Source of the DNA: Vibrio metschnikovii CIP 69.14
Lineage (GTDB): Bacteria > Pseudomonadota > Gammaproteobacteria > Enterobacterales > Vibrionaceae
Direction of reading: 5' to 3'
Assembly (NCBI RefSeq): GCF_000176155.1
Contig: NZ_ACZO01000006.1
Span: forward strand, 62,001-126,000
Length of the DNA: 64,000 nucleotides
Each line of letters opens with the position of its first letter. Positions within the stretch are counted from its first letter, which is position 1. Below the pieces are notes generated by a model. It had not been told where the DNA came from. It made no database searches and worked only from the letters and a program-made list of their open reading frames with translations. Position numbers and translations under genes: made by a program. Positions 10,109 to 20,156 of the stretch are shown one piece after another.

Positions 10109-10849
10109 ATGAATACTAGCAGCAATTCGCAACACAATCGTATTGTGGTACTTGATACCGAAACGACAGGTATGAACTTTGAAGGCGGGCCTCATTATGA
10201 AGGCCACCGGATTATTGAGATCGGCGCGGTTGAAATTATCGATCGGAAATTAACCGGCCGGCATTTTCATGTTTATTTAAAACCAGATCGTGAGATTCAA
10301 CCGCAAGCAATTGAAGTTCATGGTATTACCGATGCTTTCTTAGTGGATAAGCCGCAATATAAAGAAGTCCATCAGGAGTTTTTAGACTTTATCAAAGGGG
10401 CAGAGTTAGTGGCTCATAATGCGTCATTTGACGTCGGCTTTATGGATTATGAGTTCGCCAAAGTCAACCCTGCGATTGGCAAAACTGAGCAGTATTGCAA
10501 AATTACCGATACCTTGGCGATGGCGAAGAAAATCTTCCCCGGTAAGCGCAATAACCTCGATATTCTTTGTGATCGCTATGGGATAGATAATTCACATCGA
10601 ACCTTGCACGGCGCTTTGCTCGATGCTGAAATCCTCGCGGATGTTTATTTATTAATGACTGGGGGGCAGACTTCATTACAGTTTTCTGCCAGTTCACAAA
10701 GTGGCGAGCCGGCTGGTAGTTTTGTGCAGCGCGTACAAGGTGAGAGGAAAAACCTTAAGGTTTTACGTGCATCGGCCGATGAAATAGAAGCTCACCAACA
10801 ACGTTTGGATGTGGTTGAAAAAAGTGGAATTTGCCTCTGGCGTCAGTAG
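10109..10849 (+). CDS. dnaQ: DNA polymerase III epsilon subunit (3'-5' proofreading exonuclease)
   Basis: This is a 246-residue DEDDh exonuclease. Exo I is VLDTETTGM (about residues 11-19), Exo II is AHNASFDVGFMDYE (about 98-111), and Exo III is HRTLHGALLDAEILADVY (about 162-179). The C-terminal region that binds the alpha subunit is present. It proofreads chromosomal replication. The start is 57 bases from the divergent rnhA start, so the two promoters probably overlap. Confidence 0.97.
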   Translation: MNTSSNSQHNRIVVLDTETTGMNFEGGPHYEGHRIIEIGAVEIIDRKLTGRHFHVYLKPDREIQPQAIEVHGITDAFLVDKPQYKEVHQEFLDFIKGAELVAHNASFDVGFMDYEFAKVNPAIGKTEQYCKITDTLAMAKKIFPGKRNNLDILCDRYGIDNSHRTLHGALLDAEILADVYLLMTGGQTSLQFSASSQSGEPAGSFVQRVQGERKNLKVLRASADEIEAHQQRLDVVEKSGICLWRQ

Positions 10850-10857
10850 GAGAGAGT

Positions 10858-12111
10858 ATGTTACGGCTAGGAATAGTGATACTGAGTTTGTTATGCAGTA
10901 TAGGAAGTTTTGCCAGCAATGATTCATCGCTTACCTTGCTTGATAACCGTTTTCGGGTGGATCCTACGATTTCACAAATCACCTTTGTCATTTATCGCGA
11001 GCAAAACTCTCGCCCTGTGGTATTAGTTCGCCCAGACGGTTTTAAGTATTATGCTTCTCGTCACCCTGATTACGTTCGTTGGTATCAAGAGTCATCAATG
11101 GATATCGTTTCGATTGATAAACCGATGCCGGGGCCATGGCAAGCCATAGGCCAGATTTCGCCAAATAATCACGTGCGTTTGATTTCGCATTTGCAGCTTG
11201 AAACCGAACAATTACCGCATCGTTTATATCAAGATGAAACGATTAAATTTACCGCGCGTTTAACGTCGGATGGCGAGCCGCTGTTATTAAGAGATTTTCT
11301 TGATCGGGTTAAGCTCACGGTAACCTTTACTCGTTATGTTGATGATGAACAGCAGTTGCCTCAAGAAATGCGCCCAATTCCGGAAGTGATTGGTCAATTT
11401 GCCGATGATGGGCGTGGGTTAGATGAAAAGCCGGGCGATGGTGTTTTTACCGTCGCTTTACCGATAACCCCTGAACCGGGTAAGTATCGTGTGCGTATTA
11501 CATCAGGTAATGGCGTCTTTTTACGTGCTCAAGAACAGGTGATTTTGGTTTATCCCACTCCAGTTGTGGCCACCTTTATTCAGTCACGAACTCAAGGTGT
11601 TGCTCATCAAATTAGTTTTAATGGTGAACGAGGTATGATAGAGCCTGGTTCTATGGTTGCTCATATCGAGCATCGGGAGTTAGGACAACCGCCATTTCTT
11701 GCCCAAGGGCAAGCCGATCCCTCTGGTTTAGGTGTTGTTCTAATGGTCCCGAATGAGAAGCAATTTGGTAATTTTGCGTGGAATGGGCAAGTTTATGCGA
11801 CGGATTTAGCGACCCAAAGACCACTCATCTTCCCTATTCGAGAGCAAACCTATGGGGTGGTAAGCGAAATTGATTTAGCGACGACTCGGCGTATGCAAGA
11901 AGCTGAGTTAGAAAATCTTCGTCGTTTAGAGCAAGAAAAGCTCATTCAACATATGCAAGAGCAAGCTCGCCGCCGTACGATGATGTACATTATTTTGGGT
12001 AATTTTTTCGTTATTATTGTTGCGCTTGCTGGGTGGTTTATTCGTCGTAAGCTGAAAGCGAAAGCGGTAGCCATACAAGAGATGAATCTAAATATTCCGA
12101 AAAAACCGTAA
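10858..12111 (+). CDS. TIGR03503-family membrane-anchored envelope protein
   Basis: This protein of 417 residues has a signal peptide (about 1-19, ending SFAS), a long beta-rich periplasmic part, a charged coiled-coil-like stretch (about 345-375, RRMQEAELENLRRLEQEK), one membrane segment (about 380-400) and a basic cytoplasmic tail. The architecture and sequence fit the TIGR03503 family known from Vibrio and Shewanella, whose function is unknown. The residue 200-240 region (DDGRGLDEKPGDGVFTV) resembles a choice-of-anchor or Ig-like fold; this is inference. The ATG at 10858 follows AGGAGAG and starts 8 bases after the dnaQ stop, so cotranscription is likely. Confidence 0.75.
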   Translation: MLRLGIVILSLLCSIGSFASNDSSLTLLDNRFRVDPTISQITFVIYREQNSRPVVLVRPDGFKYYASRHPDYVRWYQESSMDIVSIDKPMPGPWQAIGQISPNNHVRLISHLQLETEQLPHRLYQDETIKFTARLTSDGEPLLLRDFLDRVKLTVTFTRYVDDEQQLPQEMRPIPEVIGQFADDGRGLDEKPGDGVFTVALPITPEPGKYRVRITSGNGVFLRAQEQVILVYPTPVVATFIQSRTQGVAHQISFNGERGMIEPGSMVAHIEHRELGQPPFLAQGQADPSGLGVVLMVPNEKQFGNFAWNGQVYATDLATQRPLIFPIREQTYGVVSEIDLATTRRMQEAELENLRRLEQEKLIQHMQEQARRRTMMYIILGNFFVIIVALAGWFIRRKLKAKAVAIQEMNLNIPKKP

Positions 12112-12146
12112 ACCACAATCGTGAAGAAAAGAAAATAACCGCAACA

Positions 12147-12170
12147 AAAAAGGAGGCGAGCCTCCTTTTT
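12147..12170. terminator. Bidirectional terminator between TIGR03503 gene and fadE
   Basis: AAAAAGGAGG and CCTCCTTTTT form a 10-base perfect stem around CGAG. The A and T runs on both sides let it serve the rightward gene and the converging fadE. Confidence 0.85.
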
Positions 12171-12236
12171 GTTTATTGAGCAAACGCTAAACGCTCGTTT
12201 TTTCTGATTGAGTGGTCCCCTTTTTCTCGTTTGAAG

Positions 12237-14681
12237 TTACGCGACTTCTTCGAGTTTGGGGTGATACTTTTTTGCTGCAAGTTCCTGCGGGTCAAAATCA
12301 TCTACGTTAATCGTGTATAGACGATGGGCCTCAGCTTCAATCAATAGATCCGCTTCCCACTGAGTAAGCAACTGCTTCTCTAAACCGATTTTCGCTAGCT
12401 GATCTAACTGAGTAAAAGGACGACGCTGATTGAGCGCGTCACACATCTTAGTAAAGATTGGCTCAGCTTGGAGAATAATGCTCAACGCTTGTTCTATCTT
12501 ACCTGCTGGGTTGTGTTCGGTTGGCAATAAGTATTGATTACGTCCTAAGCGTGAACGTGCAGCACTAGGGGTTTGCAAGATCTGAGCAACCTGACTATCC
12601 AAATGGTCATTGGGCGCTTTACGAACCCGTCCAATAGGCATAATCAGAACGCGAAGCAACTTACCAATAACAGGATTAGGGAAGTTAGCTAAGAACTCAT
12701 CAATCGCTAATTCAGTTTGTTTCAAACTATCTTGAAGTCCCCAATGAACGAATGGTAAATCTTCACTTGGTCGCCCATCATTTTCAAAGCGTTTCAGTGT
12801 AGCAGAGCTTAAGTACAATTGACTTAATATGTCTCCGAGGCGGGCGGATAAGCGCTCTCTACGTTTGAGTGAACCACCCAATACCGCCATCGAAATGTCG
12901 GCCAGTAATGCTAAGTTGGCACTGTAACGATTAAGTTTTTGGTAATAACGCTTGGTGGGGCCTTGGCTTGGCGCTGCCGAGCCATAGCCATCGGTAATCC
13001 CAAACCAAATACTGCGCACCAAGTTACTTAAAGTAAAGGAAACATGGCCAGCAAGAGCTTGGTCAAACTGCTCTACAGCGTCTGAACGGTCTGAATAAGC
13101 AGCTTCCATCTCTTTTAGCACATAAGGATGACAGCGAATGGCTCCCTGACCAAAGATGATCATGGAACGAGTTAAAATATTCGCCCCTTCAACGGTAATG
13201 GCAATCGGTGAACCTTGGTAACTACGCGCTAAAAAGTTGGCTGGGCCTAAGCAGATCCCTTTTCCGCCGACGATGTCCATCGCATCAATAATTGAACGTT
13301 GACCACGATGAGTACAGTGGTACTTCACTATCGCTGAAATAACCGACGGTTTTTCGCCTAAATCGATGCCTGCTACGGTTAAATTACTCGCTGCATCCAT
13401 CACATAAGCGTTGCCCCCTAAACGCGCGAGTGGTTCTTCAATACCTTCCATTTGACCAATCGGTTGCTTGAACTGACGGCGAATACGCGCATAAGCTCCG
13501 GTTGCTAGGGCGGCGGTTTTTAGGCCTCCCGTTGAGTTGGAGGGAAGAGTAATACCACGACCAACCGATAAACACTCAACCAGCATACGCCAGCCTTGCC
13601 CAGCCATTTTTGGCCCACCAATGATGAAATCAAGGGGAACAAAAAGATCGGTCGCTCGGGTTGGACCATTTTGGAAAGGCACATTGAGCGGGAAATGACG
13701 ATTACCAATCTCAACACCTTTTAAGTGAGTGGGTATCAAAGCACAGGTGATGCCCAGCTCAGGAGTATCCCCTAGTAGACCATCAGGATCTCGCAGTTTA
13801 AAAGCTAAGCCAAGTACGGTAGCGACGGGGGCTAAAGTGATATAACGCTTGTTCCAGGTGAGACGCATACCAAGCACTTCTTTCCCTTCCCATTCGCCTT
13901 TGCAGACCACGCCAAAATCTGGAATAGAGCCAGCATCTGAGCCTGCTTCTGGGCTAGTGAGTGCAAAACAGGGGATCTCTTTACCTTCCGCGAGGCGAGG
14001 TAAATAGTAGTCTTTCTGCTCTTGGGTGCCATAATGTTGCAACAGCTCACCTGGGCCTAAAGAGTTCGGAACCCCCACTGTAGAGGAAAGCACTCCAGAG
14101 ACGCCGGTTAATTTTTGCAATACCAGAGATTGTGCGTAAGCTGAAAATTCTAAACCGCCGTATTTTTTCTTAATGATCATCGCAAAAAACTTATGATCTT
14201 TAAGATATTGCCAGACTTCAGGGGGTAAGTCGGCCAACTCGTGAGTGACTTGATAGTCATTAACCATCGCGCAGACTTCGTTAACTGGGCCATCAAGGAA
14301 AGCCTGTTCTTCCGCACTCAGTGTTGGAGCTTTGATATTTTTCAGTTGCTGCCAGTCTGGTTTACCTTTAAACAGCTCGGCTTCCCACCACACGGTACCC
14401 GCTTCGAGCGCTTCTTTTTCCGTTTGTGACATGGCAGGTAATACTTTTTTAAAAACCCGCAGAGCTTTCCCGCTGATTAAGCTTTGGCGAACGGATGGAA
14501 CGGCAAAAATAGCGACTGCCGCTAGATAGATAACCCAGCCAAAGAAACCAATCGGGCCAAACAGGGTTAAGCCAAACATGGTTAGGGTTAAAGCAACTAA
14601 TCCAGTAAATAGCGACGTACGATGGTATAAGCAAGCGCTTAATACCAGCAATATGCCGAGTGTAGAGAGCAAGATATCCAT
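12237..14681 (-). CDS. fadE: Acyl-CoA dehydrogenase FadE
   Basis: This 814-residue protein has the length typical of FadE. Two or three hydrophobic segments lie in residues 1-65. The acyl-CoA dehydrogenase core follows, with [18 protein letters not shown] (FAD/substrate loop), [16 protein letters not shown] and [21 protein letters not shown] long C-terminal DUF1974-type domain completes it. It catalyses the first oxidation step of fatty acid beta-oxidation. It is preceded by a FadR-like operator, consistent with repression in the absence of fatty acids. It stands alone between convergent and divergent neighbours. Confidence 0.96.
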   Translation of the reverse strand: MDILLSTLGILLVLSACLYHRTSLFTGLVALTLTMFGLTLFGPIGFFGWVIYLAAVAIFAVPSVRQSLISGKALRVFKKVLPAMSQTEKEALEAGTVWWEAELFKGKPDWQQLKNIKAPTLSAEEQAFLDGPVNEVCAMVNDYQVTHELADLPPEVWQYLKDHKFFAMIIKKKYGGLEFSAYAQSLVLQKLTGVSGVLSSTVGVPNSLGPGELLQHYGTQEQKDYYLPRLAEGKEIPCFALTSPEAGSDAGSIPDFGVVCKGEWEGKEVLGMRLTWNKRYITLAPVATVLGLAFKLRDPDGLLGDTPELGITCALIPTHLKGVEIGNRHFPLNVPFQNGPTRATDLFVPLDFIIGGPKMAGQGWRMLVECLSVGRGITLPSNSTGGLKTAALATGAYARIRRQFKQPIGQMEGIEEPLARLGGNAYVMDAASNLTVAGIDLGEKPSVISAIVKYHCTHRGQRSIIDAMDIVGGKGICLGPANFLARSYQGSPIAITVEGANILTRSMIIFGQGAIRCHPYVLKEMEAAYSDRSDAVEQFDQALAGHVSFTLSNLVRSIWFGITDGYGSAAPSQGPTKRYYQKLNRYSANLALLADISMAVLGGSLKRRERLSARLGDILSQLYLSSATLKRFENDGRPSEDLPFVHWGLQDSLKQTELAIDEFLANFPNPVIGKLLRVLIMPIGRVRKAPNDHLDSQVAQILQTPSAARSRLGRNQYLLPTEHNPAGKIEQALSIILQAEPIFTKMCDALNQRRPFTQLDQLAKIGLEKQLLTQWEADLLIEAEAHRLYTINVDDFDPQELAAKKYHPKLEEVA

Positions 14682-14723
14682 AATTATTTCCTTTTACAGA
14701 CTCAATGAGACCTGATGAGTGGA

Positions 14724-14740
14724 GTGGTCTAACCAGTGGG
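14724..14740 (-). promoter_or_regulatory. Candidate FadR operator upstream of fadE
   Basis: On the fadE strand the core reads CACTGGTTAGACCACTC. Compared with the E. coli FadR consensus AACTGGTCNGACNTGTT, 10 of 15 fixed positions agree, including CTGGT and GAC. It lies 43-59 bases before the fadE start, where a repressor site would be expected. Confidence 0.45.
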
Positions 14741-14980
14741 ATTGTAATCAATATATTAATGAAATGTAAAACATCAAACCGGTCAAAAAGTGATCTCAGT
14801 GAAAAGAAAACTGCAAATTGTGCGTCAAGCGTCAATTTTGCATAGAAAATATCATCCGATTCGGTCAATTTGTTGAGAACAGACTCTCGACAGAGAATCT
14901 CGTTTGGGTAAACTCAATGACATACCTGAGTTTCCCTAATTGAAACTTACCTGTCAGCAGAATAACCAAGAGACCAGATT

Positions 14981-15556
14981 ATGTATCATGATTTAATTCG
15001 CAGTGAACTTAATGAAGCCGCCGAAGTATTGAATGCCTTTTTAAGCGATGATCACAATATTGCGCAAATTGAAGCTGCAGCAAAAATGATTGCTGATTCT
15101 TTTAAACAGGGTGGGAAAGTACTGTCTTGTGGTAATGGCGGCTCGCATTGCGATGCGATGCATTTTGCTGAAGAGTTAACGGGTCGTTATCGTGACAATC
15201 GTCCGGGTTATCCTGGAATTGCGATTTCAGATCCTAGCCATCTTTCTTGTGTAAGTAATGATTTTGGTTATGACTACGTTTTTTCGCGCTACGTAGAAGC
15301 GGTGGGAAGCAAAGGCGACGTGCTGTTTGGTCTTTCTACTTCGGGTAATTCAGGCAATATTTTAAAAGCGATTGAAGCGGCGAAGGCGAAAGGGATGAAG
15401 ACGATTGCTCTGACCGGAAAAGATGGTGGAAAAATGGCTGGCCTTGCTGATGTAGAAATTCGTGTTCCACATTTTGGTTATGCTGATCGCATCCAAGAGG
15501 TGCACATTAAAATCATTCACATTGTTATCCAACTGATTGAAAAAGAGATGGCATAA
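14981..15556 (+). CDS. gmhA: D-sedoheptulose-7-phosphate isomerase
   Basis: This 191-residue SIS-domain enzyme makes D-glycero-D-manno-heptose 7-phosphate, the first committed step of LPS heptose synthesis. The sugar-phosphate site [25 protein letters not shown] segment lies at about residues 48-68, with [11 protein letters not shown] at about 115-125 and the C-terminal [11 protein letters not shown] helix. Length and motifs match E. coli GmhA (LpcA). yafJ follows 65 bases downstream, as in E. coli, and may be cotranscribed. Confidence 0.97.
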   Translation: MYHDLIRSELNEAAEVLNAFLSDDHNIAQIEAAAKMIADSFKQGGKVLSCGNGGSHCDAMHFAEELTGRYRDNRPGYPGIAISDPSHLSCVSNDFGYDYVFSRYVEAVGSKGDVLFGLSTSGNSGNILKAIEAAKAKGMKTIALTGKDGGKMAGLADVEIRVPHFGYADRIQEVHIKIIHIVIQLIEKEMA

Positions 15557-15621
15557 ATCGAACGATGGATTTGCTGAGAGTGAATCTAATCGCCGAGGGT
15601 TTATTAGGAGTGATATAAACC

Positions 15622-16467
15622 ATGTGTGAATTACTCGGTATGAGTGCCAATGTTCCGACCGATATCTGCTTTAGCTTTACTGGTTTAATGCAACGTGGCG
15701 GTAAAACGGGTCCCCATCGTGATGGGTGGGGGATAACCTTTTATGAAGGTCGTGGTTTTCGGACGTTTAAAGATCCAGCGCCCAGTTGCCAGTCACAAAT
15801 CGCTCAGTTGGTGCAGAACTATCCGATAAAAAGTTGTGCAGTGATTAGCCATATTCGTCAAGCGAATCGTGGGGCGGTTAATTTAGAAAATACCCACCCG
15901 TTCACGCGTGAATTATGGGGGCGATATTGGACTTTTGCGCATAATGGTCAACTGGTTGATTATCAGCGTTTGGCGCAAGGGCGTCATCGCCCAGTTGGTC
16001 AAACCGATAGTGAAGCGGCATTTTGTTGGTTACTGGATAAGTTAGAGCAGCGTTACCCGCAGATCCCTGACAATATGCTGTCGGTTTTCCAGTATGTTAG
16101 TCAATTATGCGATCAACTGCGTGATAAAGGTGTATTTAATATGCTTTTGTCCGATGGCGATTATCTGATGAGTTATTGTACTAACCATCTGTACTGGATC
16201 ACTCGTCGTGCACCATTTGGTCATGCAGCATTGATTGATGAAGATGTTGAAGTGAATTTTCAAGAAGAGACGACGCCTAACGATGTGGTCTCGGTGATTG
16301 CAACTCAACCTTTGACAGGAAATGAAATATGGCAACGTATGAAGCCAGGCGAGTTTAATTTGTTCCACTTAGGTGAGCGAGTGGCGACGAATGTTGACCA
16401 ATTGACAGCGGTCGCCTTTGCCCAAGCCAAGCCGGGTAATCAGGCCCCGACTGAACCGTTAGGCTAA
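15622..16467 (+). CDS. yafJ: Class II glutamine amidotransferase, YafJ-like
   Basis: This is a 281-residue N-terminal-nucleophile glutaminase-like protein. The second residue of MCELLGMSANVP is the Cys that becomes the nucleophile after Met removal. GPHRDGWGITFYEG, SHIRQANRGAVNLENTHPF, TFAHNGQL and GQTDSEAAFCWLL follow, all as in the Gn_AT_II family. There is no attached synthetase domain, so the acceptor is unknown. The neighbourhood gmhA-yafJ is conserved. The ribosome binding site TAGGAG precedes the start. Confidence 0.9.
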   Translation: MCELLGMSANVPTDICFSFTGLMQRGGKTGPHRDGWGITFYEGRGFRTFKDPAPSCQSQIAQLVQNYPIKSCAVISHIRQANRGAVNLENTHPFTRELWGRYWTFAHNGQLVDYQRLAQGRHRPVGQTDSEAAFCWLLDKLEQRYPQIPDNMLSVFQYVSQLCDQLRDKGVFNMLLSDGDYLMSYCTNHLYWITRRAPFGHAALIDEDVEVNFQEETTPNDVVSVIATQPLTGNEIWQRMKPGEFNLFHLGERVATNVDQLTAVAFAQAKPGNQAPTEPLG

Positions 16468-16482
16468 AGAGTTTCATCAATA

Positions 16483-16508
16483 CAAAGGGGAGTCGATACT
16501 CCCCTTTG
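16483..16508. terminator. Bidirectional terminator between yafJ and purN
   Basis: CAAAGGGGAGT, loop CGAT and ACTCCCCTTTG form an 11-base perfect stem between two convergent genes. Confidence 0.85.
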
Positions 16509-16525
16509 TTATTTCGTGGCGTGAG

Positions 16526-17164
16526 CTACTTATCCGCGTAGCCATGAATCCCTAAAACATGACCATCCAAAAGGGCTTTGCCGTTCGTCATGGCTAAGCG
16601 TCCTTCGACAAACCACTGTACGACTAAGGGATAGATCCGATACTCCTGAGATTGTACTCGAGCAGTCAGGCTTTCTACCGTATCGTTATCAAAAATAGGC
16701 ACTTTGGCTTGTAAAATCACCGGACCGCCATCCAATTGCTCAGTAACAAAGTGGACGCTAGTACCGTGTTCTTCATCACCTGCATGAATCGCTCTTTGAT
16801 AAGTGTTTAACCCTGGGTACTTAGGCAGTAATGAGGGATGGATATTGATCATCCGACCAAAATAATGGCGAACAAAATCACTACTTAAGATACGCATATA
16901 GCCAGCGAGTACCACTAAATCTGGCGCATATTCATCCATCCACTTCATTAAATCAGCGTCAAATGCATCACGAGTTTCATAGGCATTAGGATCAATAAAA
17001 TGTGCTGCGGCTCCCGCTTTTTTTGCTCGCTCTAAAGCGTATGCTGTTGCTTTGTTTGAAAAAACAGCCGTTACTTTGCCATTATGGATACTTGTCTCAC
17101 AAGCATCGATGATCGCTTGTAAATTAGAACCATTTCCTGAAACTAAAACAACAATACTTTTCAT
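16526..17164 (-). CDS. purN: Phosphoribosylglycinamide formyltransferase 1
   Basis: This 212-residue enzyme transfers a formyl group from 10-formyl-THF to GAR in purine synthesis. GNGSNLQAIIDAC at the N-terminus binds substrate. The active-site region MINIHPSLLPKYPGLNTYQRA carries the catalytic Asn-His, and HFVTEQLDGGPVI with its Asp follows. It starts 3 bases after the purM stop, so purM-purN is an operon under the PurR-type site upstream of purM. Confidence 0.97.
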   Translation of the reverse strand: MKSIVVLVSGNGSNLQAIIDACETSIHNGKVTAVFSNKATAYALERAKKAGAAAHFIDPNAYETRDAFDADLMKWMDEYAPDLVVLAGYMRILSSDFVRHYFGRMINIHPSLLPKYPGLNTYQRAIHAGDEEHGTSVHFVTEQLDGGPVILQAKVPIFDNDTVESLTARVQSQEYRIYPLVVQWFVEGRLAMTNGKALLDGHVLGIHGYADK

Positions 17165-17167
17165 GAA

Positions 17168-18208
17168 TTATTTGATCTCTACTTGCTCTTCATTGGTTTG
17201 TGCTTGAGCAATCTGACCGATAACCCATGCCGTTTCACCTTCTTGCTGTAGCAGCTCAACCGCCGCTTGTGCTTGGGCTTGAGGTAGGGCAATCACTAAG
17301 CCGACGCCACAGTTGAACGTACGATACATTTCACGCGTTGCTACATTGCCTTTCTCTTGTAGCCAAGTGAAAATCGCTGGCCATTGCCAACTGCTACCAT
17401 CAATCACCGCTTTAGTTCCTTGCGGTAATACTCGTGGGATGTTTTCCCAGAAACCGCCGCCAGTAATATGAGAAATAGCGTGAATATCATGTTCAGCAAT
17501 CAGCTTTAAGCCAGATTTTATATAAATTCGGGTTGGTTCAAGTAAATGTTCACCGATGGTTTTACCAGCCAATTGTTCATTCTTATCAGCGCCCGAGACT
17601 TCAAGAATTTTACGGATCAGTGAGTAGCCATTAGAGTGAGGACCACTGGAACCGACAGCGATGAGTGCATCACCCACGGCCACTTTGGAACCATCGATAA
17701 TCGCTTCTTTCTCAACCACACCGACACAGAACCCAGCGACGTCATAGTCTTCGCCTTCGTACATTCCCGGCATCTCTGCTGTTTCTCCGCCGATTAACGC
17801 GCATCCCGCTTGGACACAGCCATCGGCAATCCCAGAGACGACATCCGCTGCTGTATCGACGTCCAGTTTTCCGGTCGCATAGTAATCAAGGAAAAACAGC
17901 GGTTCTGCACCTTGTACGATCAAATCATTGACGCACATCGCCACTAAATCGATGCCGATGGTGTCGTGTTTTTTCATATCCAAAGCTAAGCGTAGTTTTG
18001 TCCCTACGCCATCGGTCCCAGAAACCAAAACCGGATGCTTGTATTTACTTGGAAGTTCACACAGGGCACCAAAGCCGCCAAGGCCACCCATAACTTCAGG
18101 ACGACGAGTACGCTTTACTGCGCCTTTAATTCGTTCAACCAGTGCGTTGCCTGCATCAATATCTACACCGGCATCTTTGTAGCTAAGAGAAGTGTTGTTA
18201 CCGCTCAC
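17168..18208 (-). CDS. purM: Phosphoribosylformylglycinamidine cyclo-ligase (AIR synthetase)
   Basis: This 346-residue enzyme closes the imidazole ring of AIR using ATP. Recognisable parts are [21 protein letters not shown] at the N-terminus, [37 protein letters not shown] and [14 protein letters not shown]. The length equals that of E. coli PurM. It is the first gene of purM-purN and is divergent from upp, the same arrangement as in E. coli. Confidence 0.97.
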   Translation of the reverse strand: MSGNNTSLSYKDAGVDIDAGNALVERIKGAVKRTRRPEVMGGLGGFGALCELPSKYKHPVLVSGTDGVGTKLRLALDMKKHDTIGIDLVAMCVNDLIVQGAEPLFFLDYYATGKLDVDTAADVVSGIADGCVQAGCALIGGETAEMPGMYEGEDYDVAGFCVGVVEKEAIIDGSKVAVGDALIAVGSSGPHSNGYSLIRKILEVSGADKNEQLAGKTIGEHLLEPTRIYIKSGLKLIAEHDIHAISHITGGGFWENIPRVLPQGTKAVIDGSSWQWPAIFTWLQEKGNVATREMYRTFNCGVGLVIALPQAQAQAAVELLQQEGETAWVIGQIAQAQTNEEQVEIK

Positions 18209-18271
18209 GGGGGAAGTCCTCGATCTAATTGGATATGAAAACGCCGCTATTCTACAGGGCTTAAATCAAAA

Positions 18272-18287
18272 AGGAAAACGTTTGCGT
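18272..18287 (-). promoter_or_regulatory. PurR operator for purMN
   Basis: On the purM strand the site reads ACGCAAACGTTTTCCT and fits every fixed position of the E. coli PurR consensus ANGCAANCGNTTNCNT. It ends 63 bases before the purM start. It would overlap the -35 of a promoter whose -10 is TAGAAT at 18249-18254, so binding should block transcription. Confidence 0.85.
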
Positions 18288-18312
18288 CAGTTTTTTTATC
18301 CAGATTTAAACG

Positions 18313-18341
18313 CTTAAAATAGGTAGAAATGCGTGTATAAT
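18313..18341 (+). promoter_or_regulatory. Predicted sigma-70 promoter of upp
   Basis: The -10 is a perfect TATAAT at 18336-18341. A weak -35 CTTAAA at 18313-18318 lies 17 bases before it. The leader to the upp start is about 28 bases. Confidence 0.65.
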
Positions 18342-18375
18342 CGAAAAGTTTATTTAAATTATGCCGGAGATGAAA

Positions 18376-19002
18376 ATGAAAGTTGTTGAAGTGAAACACC
18401 CTCTAGTCAAACATAAACTGGGTTTAATGCGAGAAGGTGATATCAGCACTAAACGTTTTCGTGAGCTAGCGACTGAGGTTGCCAGTTTATTAACTTATGA
18501 AGCGACTTCAGATTTTGAGACAGAAAAAGTGACGATTGAAGGCTGGGATGGTCCTGTTGCTGTTGATCAAATTAAAGGCAAAAAGGTCACGGTTGTCCCG
18601 ATTCTACGTGCGGGCCTTGGTATGATGGATGGGGTACTAGAGCATATTCCTAGCGCAAGAATCAGTGTTGTCGGCATCTACCGTGATGAAGAAACACTTG
18701 AGCCAGTGCCTTACTTTAATAAACTGGCATCGAACATTGAAGAGCGTATTGCGCTGGTGGTTGACCCTATGTTGGCGACTGGTGGCTCGATGATTGCAAC
18801 GATTGATCTTCTAAAAGAGAAAGGATGTAATCAAATAAAAGTGCTAGTCTTGGTCGCAGCGCCAGAAGGCATTGAAGCACTGAAAAAAGTGCATCCAGAT
18901 GTTGAACTTTACACCGCCGCCATTGATGAGAAACTCAATGACAAAGGCTACATCGTGCCTGGTTTGGGAGATGCTGGCGATAAGATTTTTGGTACTAAAT
19001 AA
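18376..19002 (+). CDS. upp: Uracil phosphoribosyltransferase
   Basis: This 208-residue pyrimidine-salvage enzyme makes UMP from uracil and PRPP. It is nearly identical in pattern to E. coli Upp: [22 protein letters not shown], the PRPP loop [10 protein letters not shown] and the uracil-binding tail [17 protein letters not shown]. The frame opens at 18361, but GGAG at 18366-18369 is correctly spaced only for the ATG at 18376, and this gives the standard family start and length. Confidence 0.97.
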   Translation: MKVVEVKHPLVKHKLGLMREGDISTKRFRELATEVASLLTYEATSDFETEKVTIEGWDGPVAVDQIKGKKVTVVPILRAGLGMMDGVLEHIPSARISVVGIYRDEETLEPVPYFNKLASNIEERIALVVDPMLATGGSMIATIDLLKEKGCNQIKVLVLVAAPEGIEALKKVHPDVELYTAAIDEKLNDKGYIVPGLGDAGDKIFGTK

Positions 19003-19030
19003 CGGCGTTTTTTAATTCGCTAAGTGATAC

Positions 19031-19066
19031 AAACATGATGAGGAGCCTTGGCTCCTCATCATGTTT
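19031..19066. terminator. Hairpin between upp and rluF
   Basis: AAACATGATGAGGAGC pairs with GCTCCTCATCATGTTT around a short loop. It is a long perfect stem between convergent genes, but the T runs are only three bases, so termination strength is uncertain. Confidence 0.6.
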
Positions 19067-19075
19067 CAAGGTCTG

Positions 19076-20074
19076 CTATTTTTTCAAGCTCAGCGTGCCG
19101 GCTTTTCGGGTTGGATTACGGCGTGCAGAGCGAGCAGTATTGTCGTTACGTTTAACGTCGCCGTGCTGCTGGCGCTGTTCTCGCCCTTTTTTTGAATTTG
19201 GCGCATGACGAAACTCATGGGCTTGACGCCCCTGATAAGTTTTGTGGGGAGTTTCGGAGGTGGTTTTGGATTGCGCCAATCGACTATCAAACAATTTTGC
19301 ATCGGTGGCTTTGCGGATCTGTTTACCTGAACTATCGGTTTTTGATGCCTCTTCAGTACTGACTGAGCTTTCGCACATCGCGAGGATCTCATTGACTTCG
19401 GCATCGGTTAAATAACGCCATTGACCATTCGGTATGCCATCTAGTGTGATGTTCATAATACGTACACGACGTAGTTTAAACACTTCATAACCCAGTGCTT
19501 CACACATGCGACGAATTTGTCTATTTAATCCTTGGGTAAGGATAATTCTAAATGAGTACTGGGTCTCTTGAACCACTTTACACGGTAGGGTGACGGTATC
19601 AAGAATATTGACCCCCGCAGACATTTGACGAATAAATTCTGCACTAATCGGTTTATTGACCCGTACCACGTATTCCTTTTCGTGGTTATTACCGGCACGT
19701 AAAATTTTATTAACGATATCACCGTCATTAGTCAAAAAAATCAACCCATCAGAGGGTTTATCGAGGCGACCGATGGGGAATATACGTTTATTGTGTCCAA
19801 TAAAATCGACAATATTACCAGGGACATCTCGTTCGGTGGTACAGGTGATGCCAGTCGGTTTATTTAACGCAATATAAATCGGTTTTTCTTTATAGCCGAC
19901 CGGTTTGCCATCAATGCATACTTGGTCGTGTTCAGTGACTTTGCTGCCCATTGGTGGCAGTTGCCCATTAATGGTTACACGACCTTGCTCAATCAGTTTG
20001 TCGGCCTCACGGCGCGAACAAAAGCCCGTTTCACTAATGTATTTATTTAAGCGTTTTTCGGTTAACGATGACAT
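19076..20074 (-). CDS. rluF: 23S rRNA pseudouridine(2604) synthase RluF
   Basis: This 332-residue RsuA-family enzyme has an N-terminal S4 RNA-binding domain ([28 protein letters not shown], residues 8-60) and a synthase domain with [21 protein letters not shown], where the Asp of GRLD is catalytic. [20 protein letters not shown] follows, and the RIMN segment matches RluF rather than RluB or RluE. About 100 C-terminal residues are low-complexity, rich in Lys, Arg, Ser and Thr. This tail is longer than in the E. coli protein (290 residues) and is probably disordered and RNA-binding. Confidence 0.9.
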   Translation of the reverse strand: MSSLTEKRLNKYISETGFCSRREADKLIEQGRVTINGQLPPMGSKVTEHDQVCIDGKPVGYKEKPIYIALNKPTGITCTTERDVPGNIVDFIGHNKRIFPIGRLDKPSDGLIFLTNDGDIVNKILRAGNNHEKEYVVRVNKPISAEFIRQMSAGVNILDTVTLPCKVVQETQYSFRIILTQGLNRQIRRMCEALGYEVFKLRRVRIMNITLDGIPNGQWRYLTDAEVNEILAMCESSVSTEEASKTDSSGKQIRKATDAKLFDSRLAQSKTTSETPHKTYQGRQAHEFRHAPNSKKGREQRQQHGDVKRNDNTARSARRNPTRKAGTLSLKK

Positions 20075-20156
20075 GAAAACTCCTGACGTTTCTCAACGGA
20101 ATGGTGAAAAAATGAAATGAAGTAGATGAACGGAGCATTTTACCAGTTATTGCACT

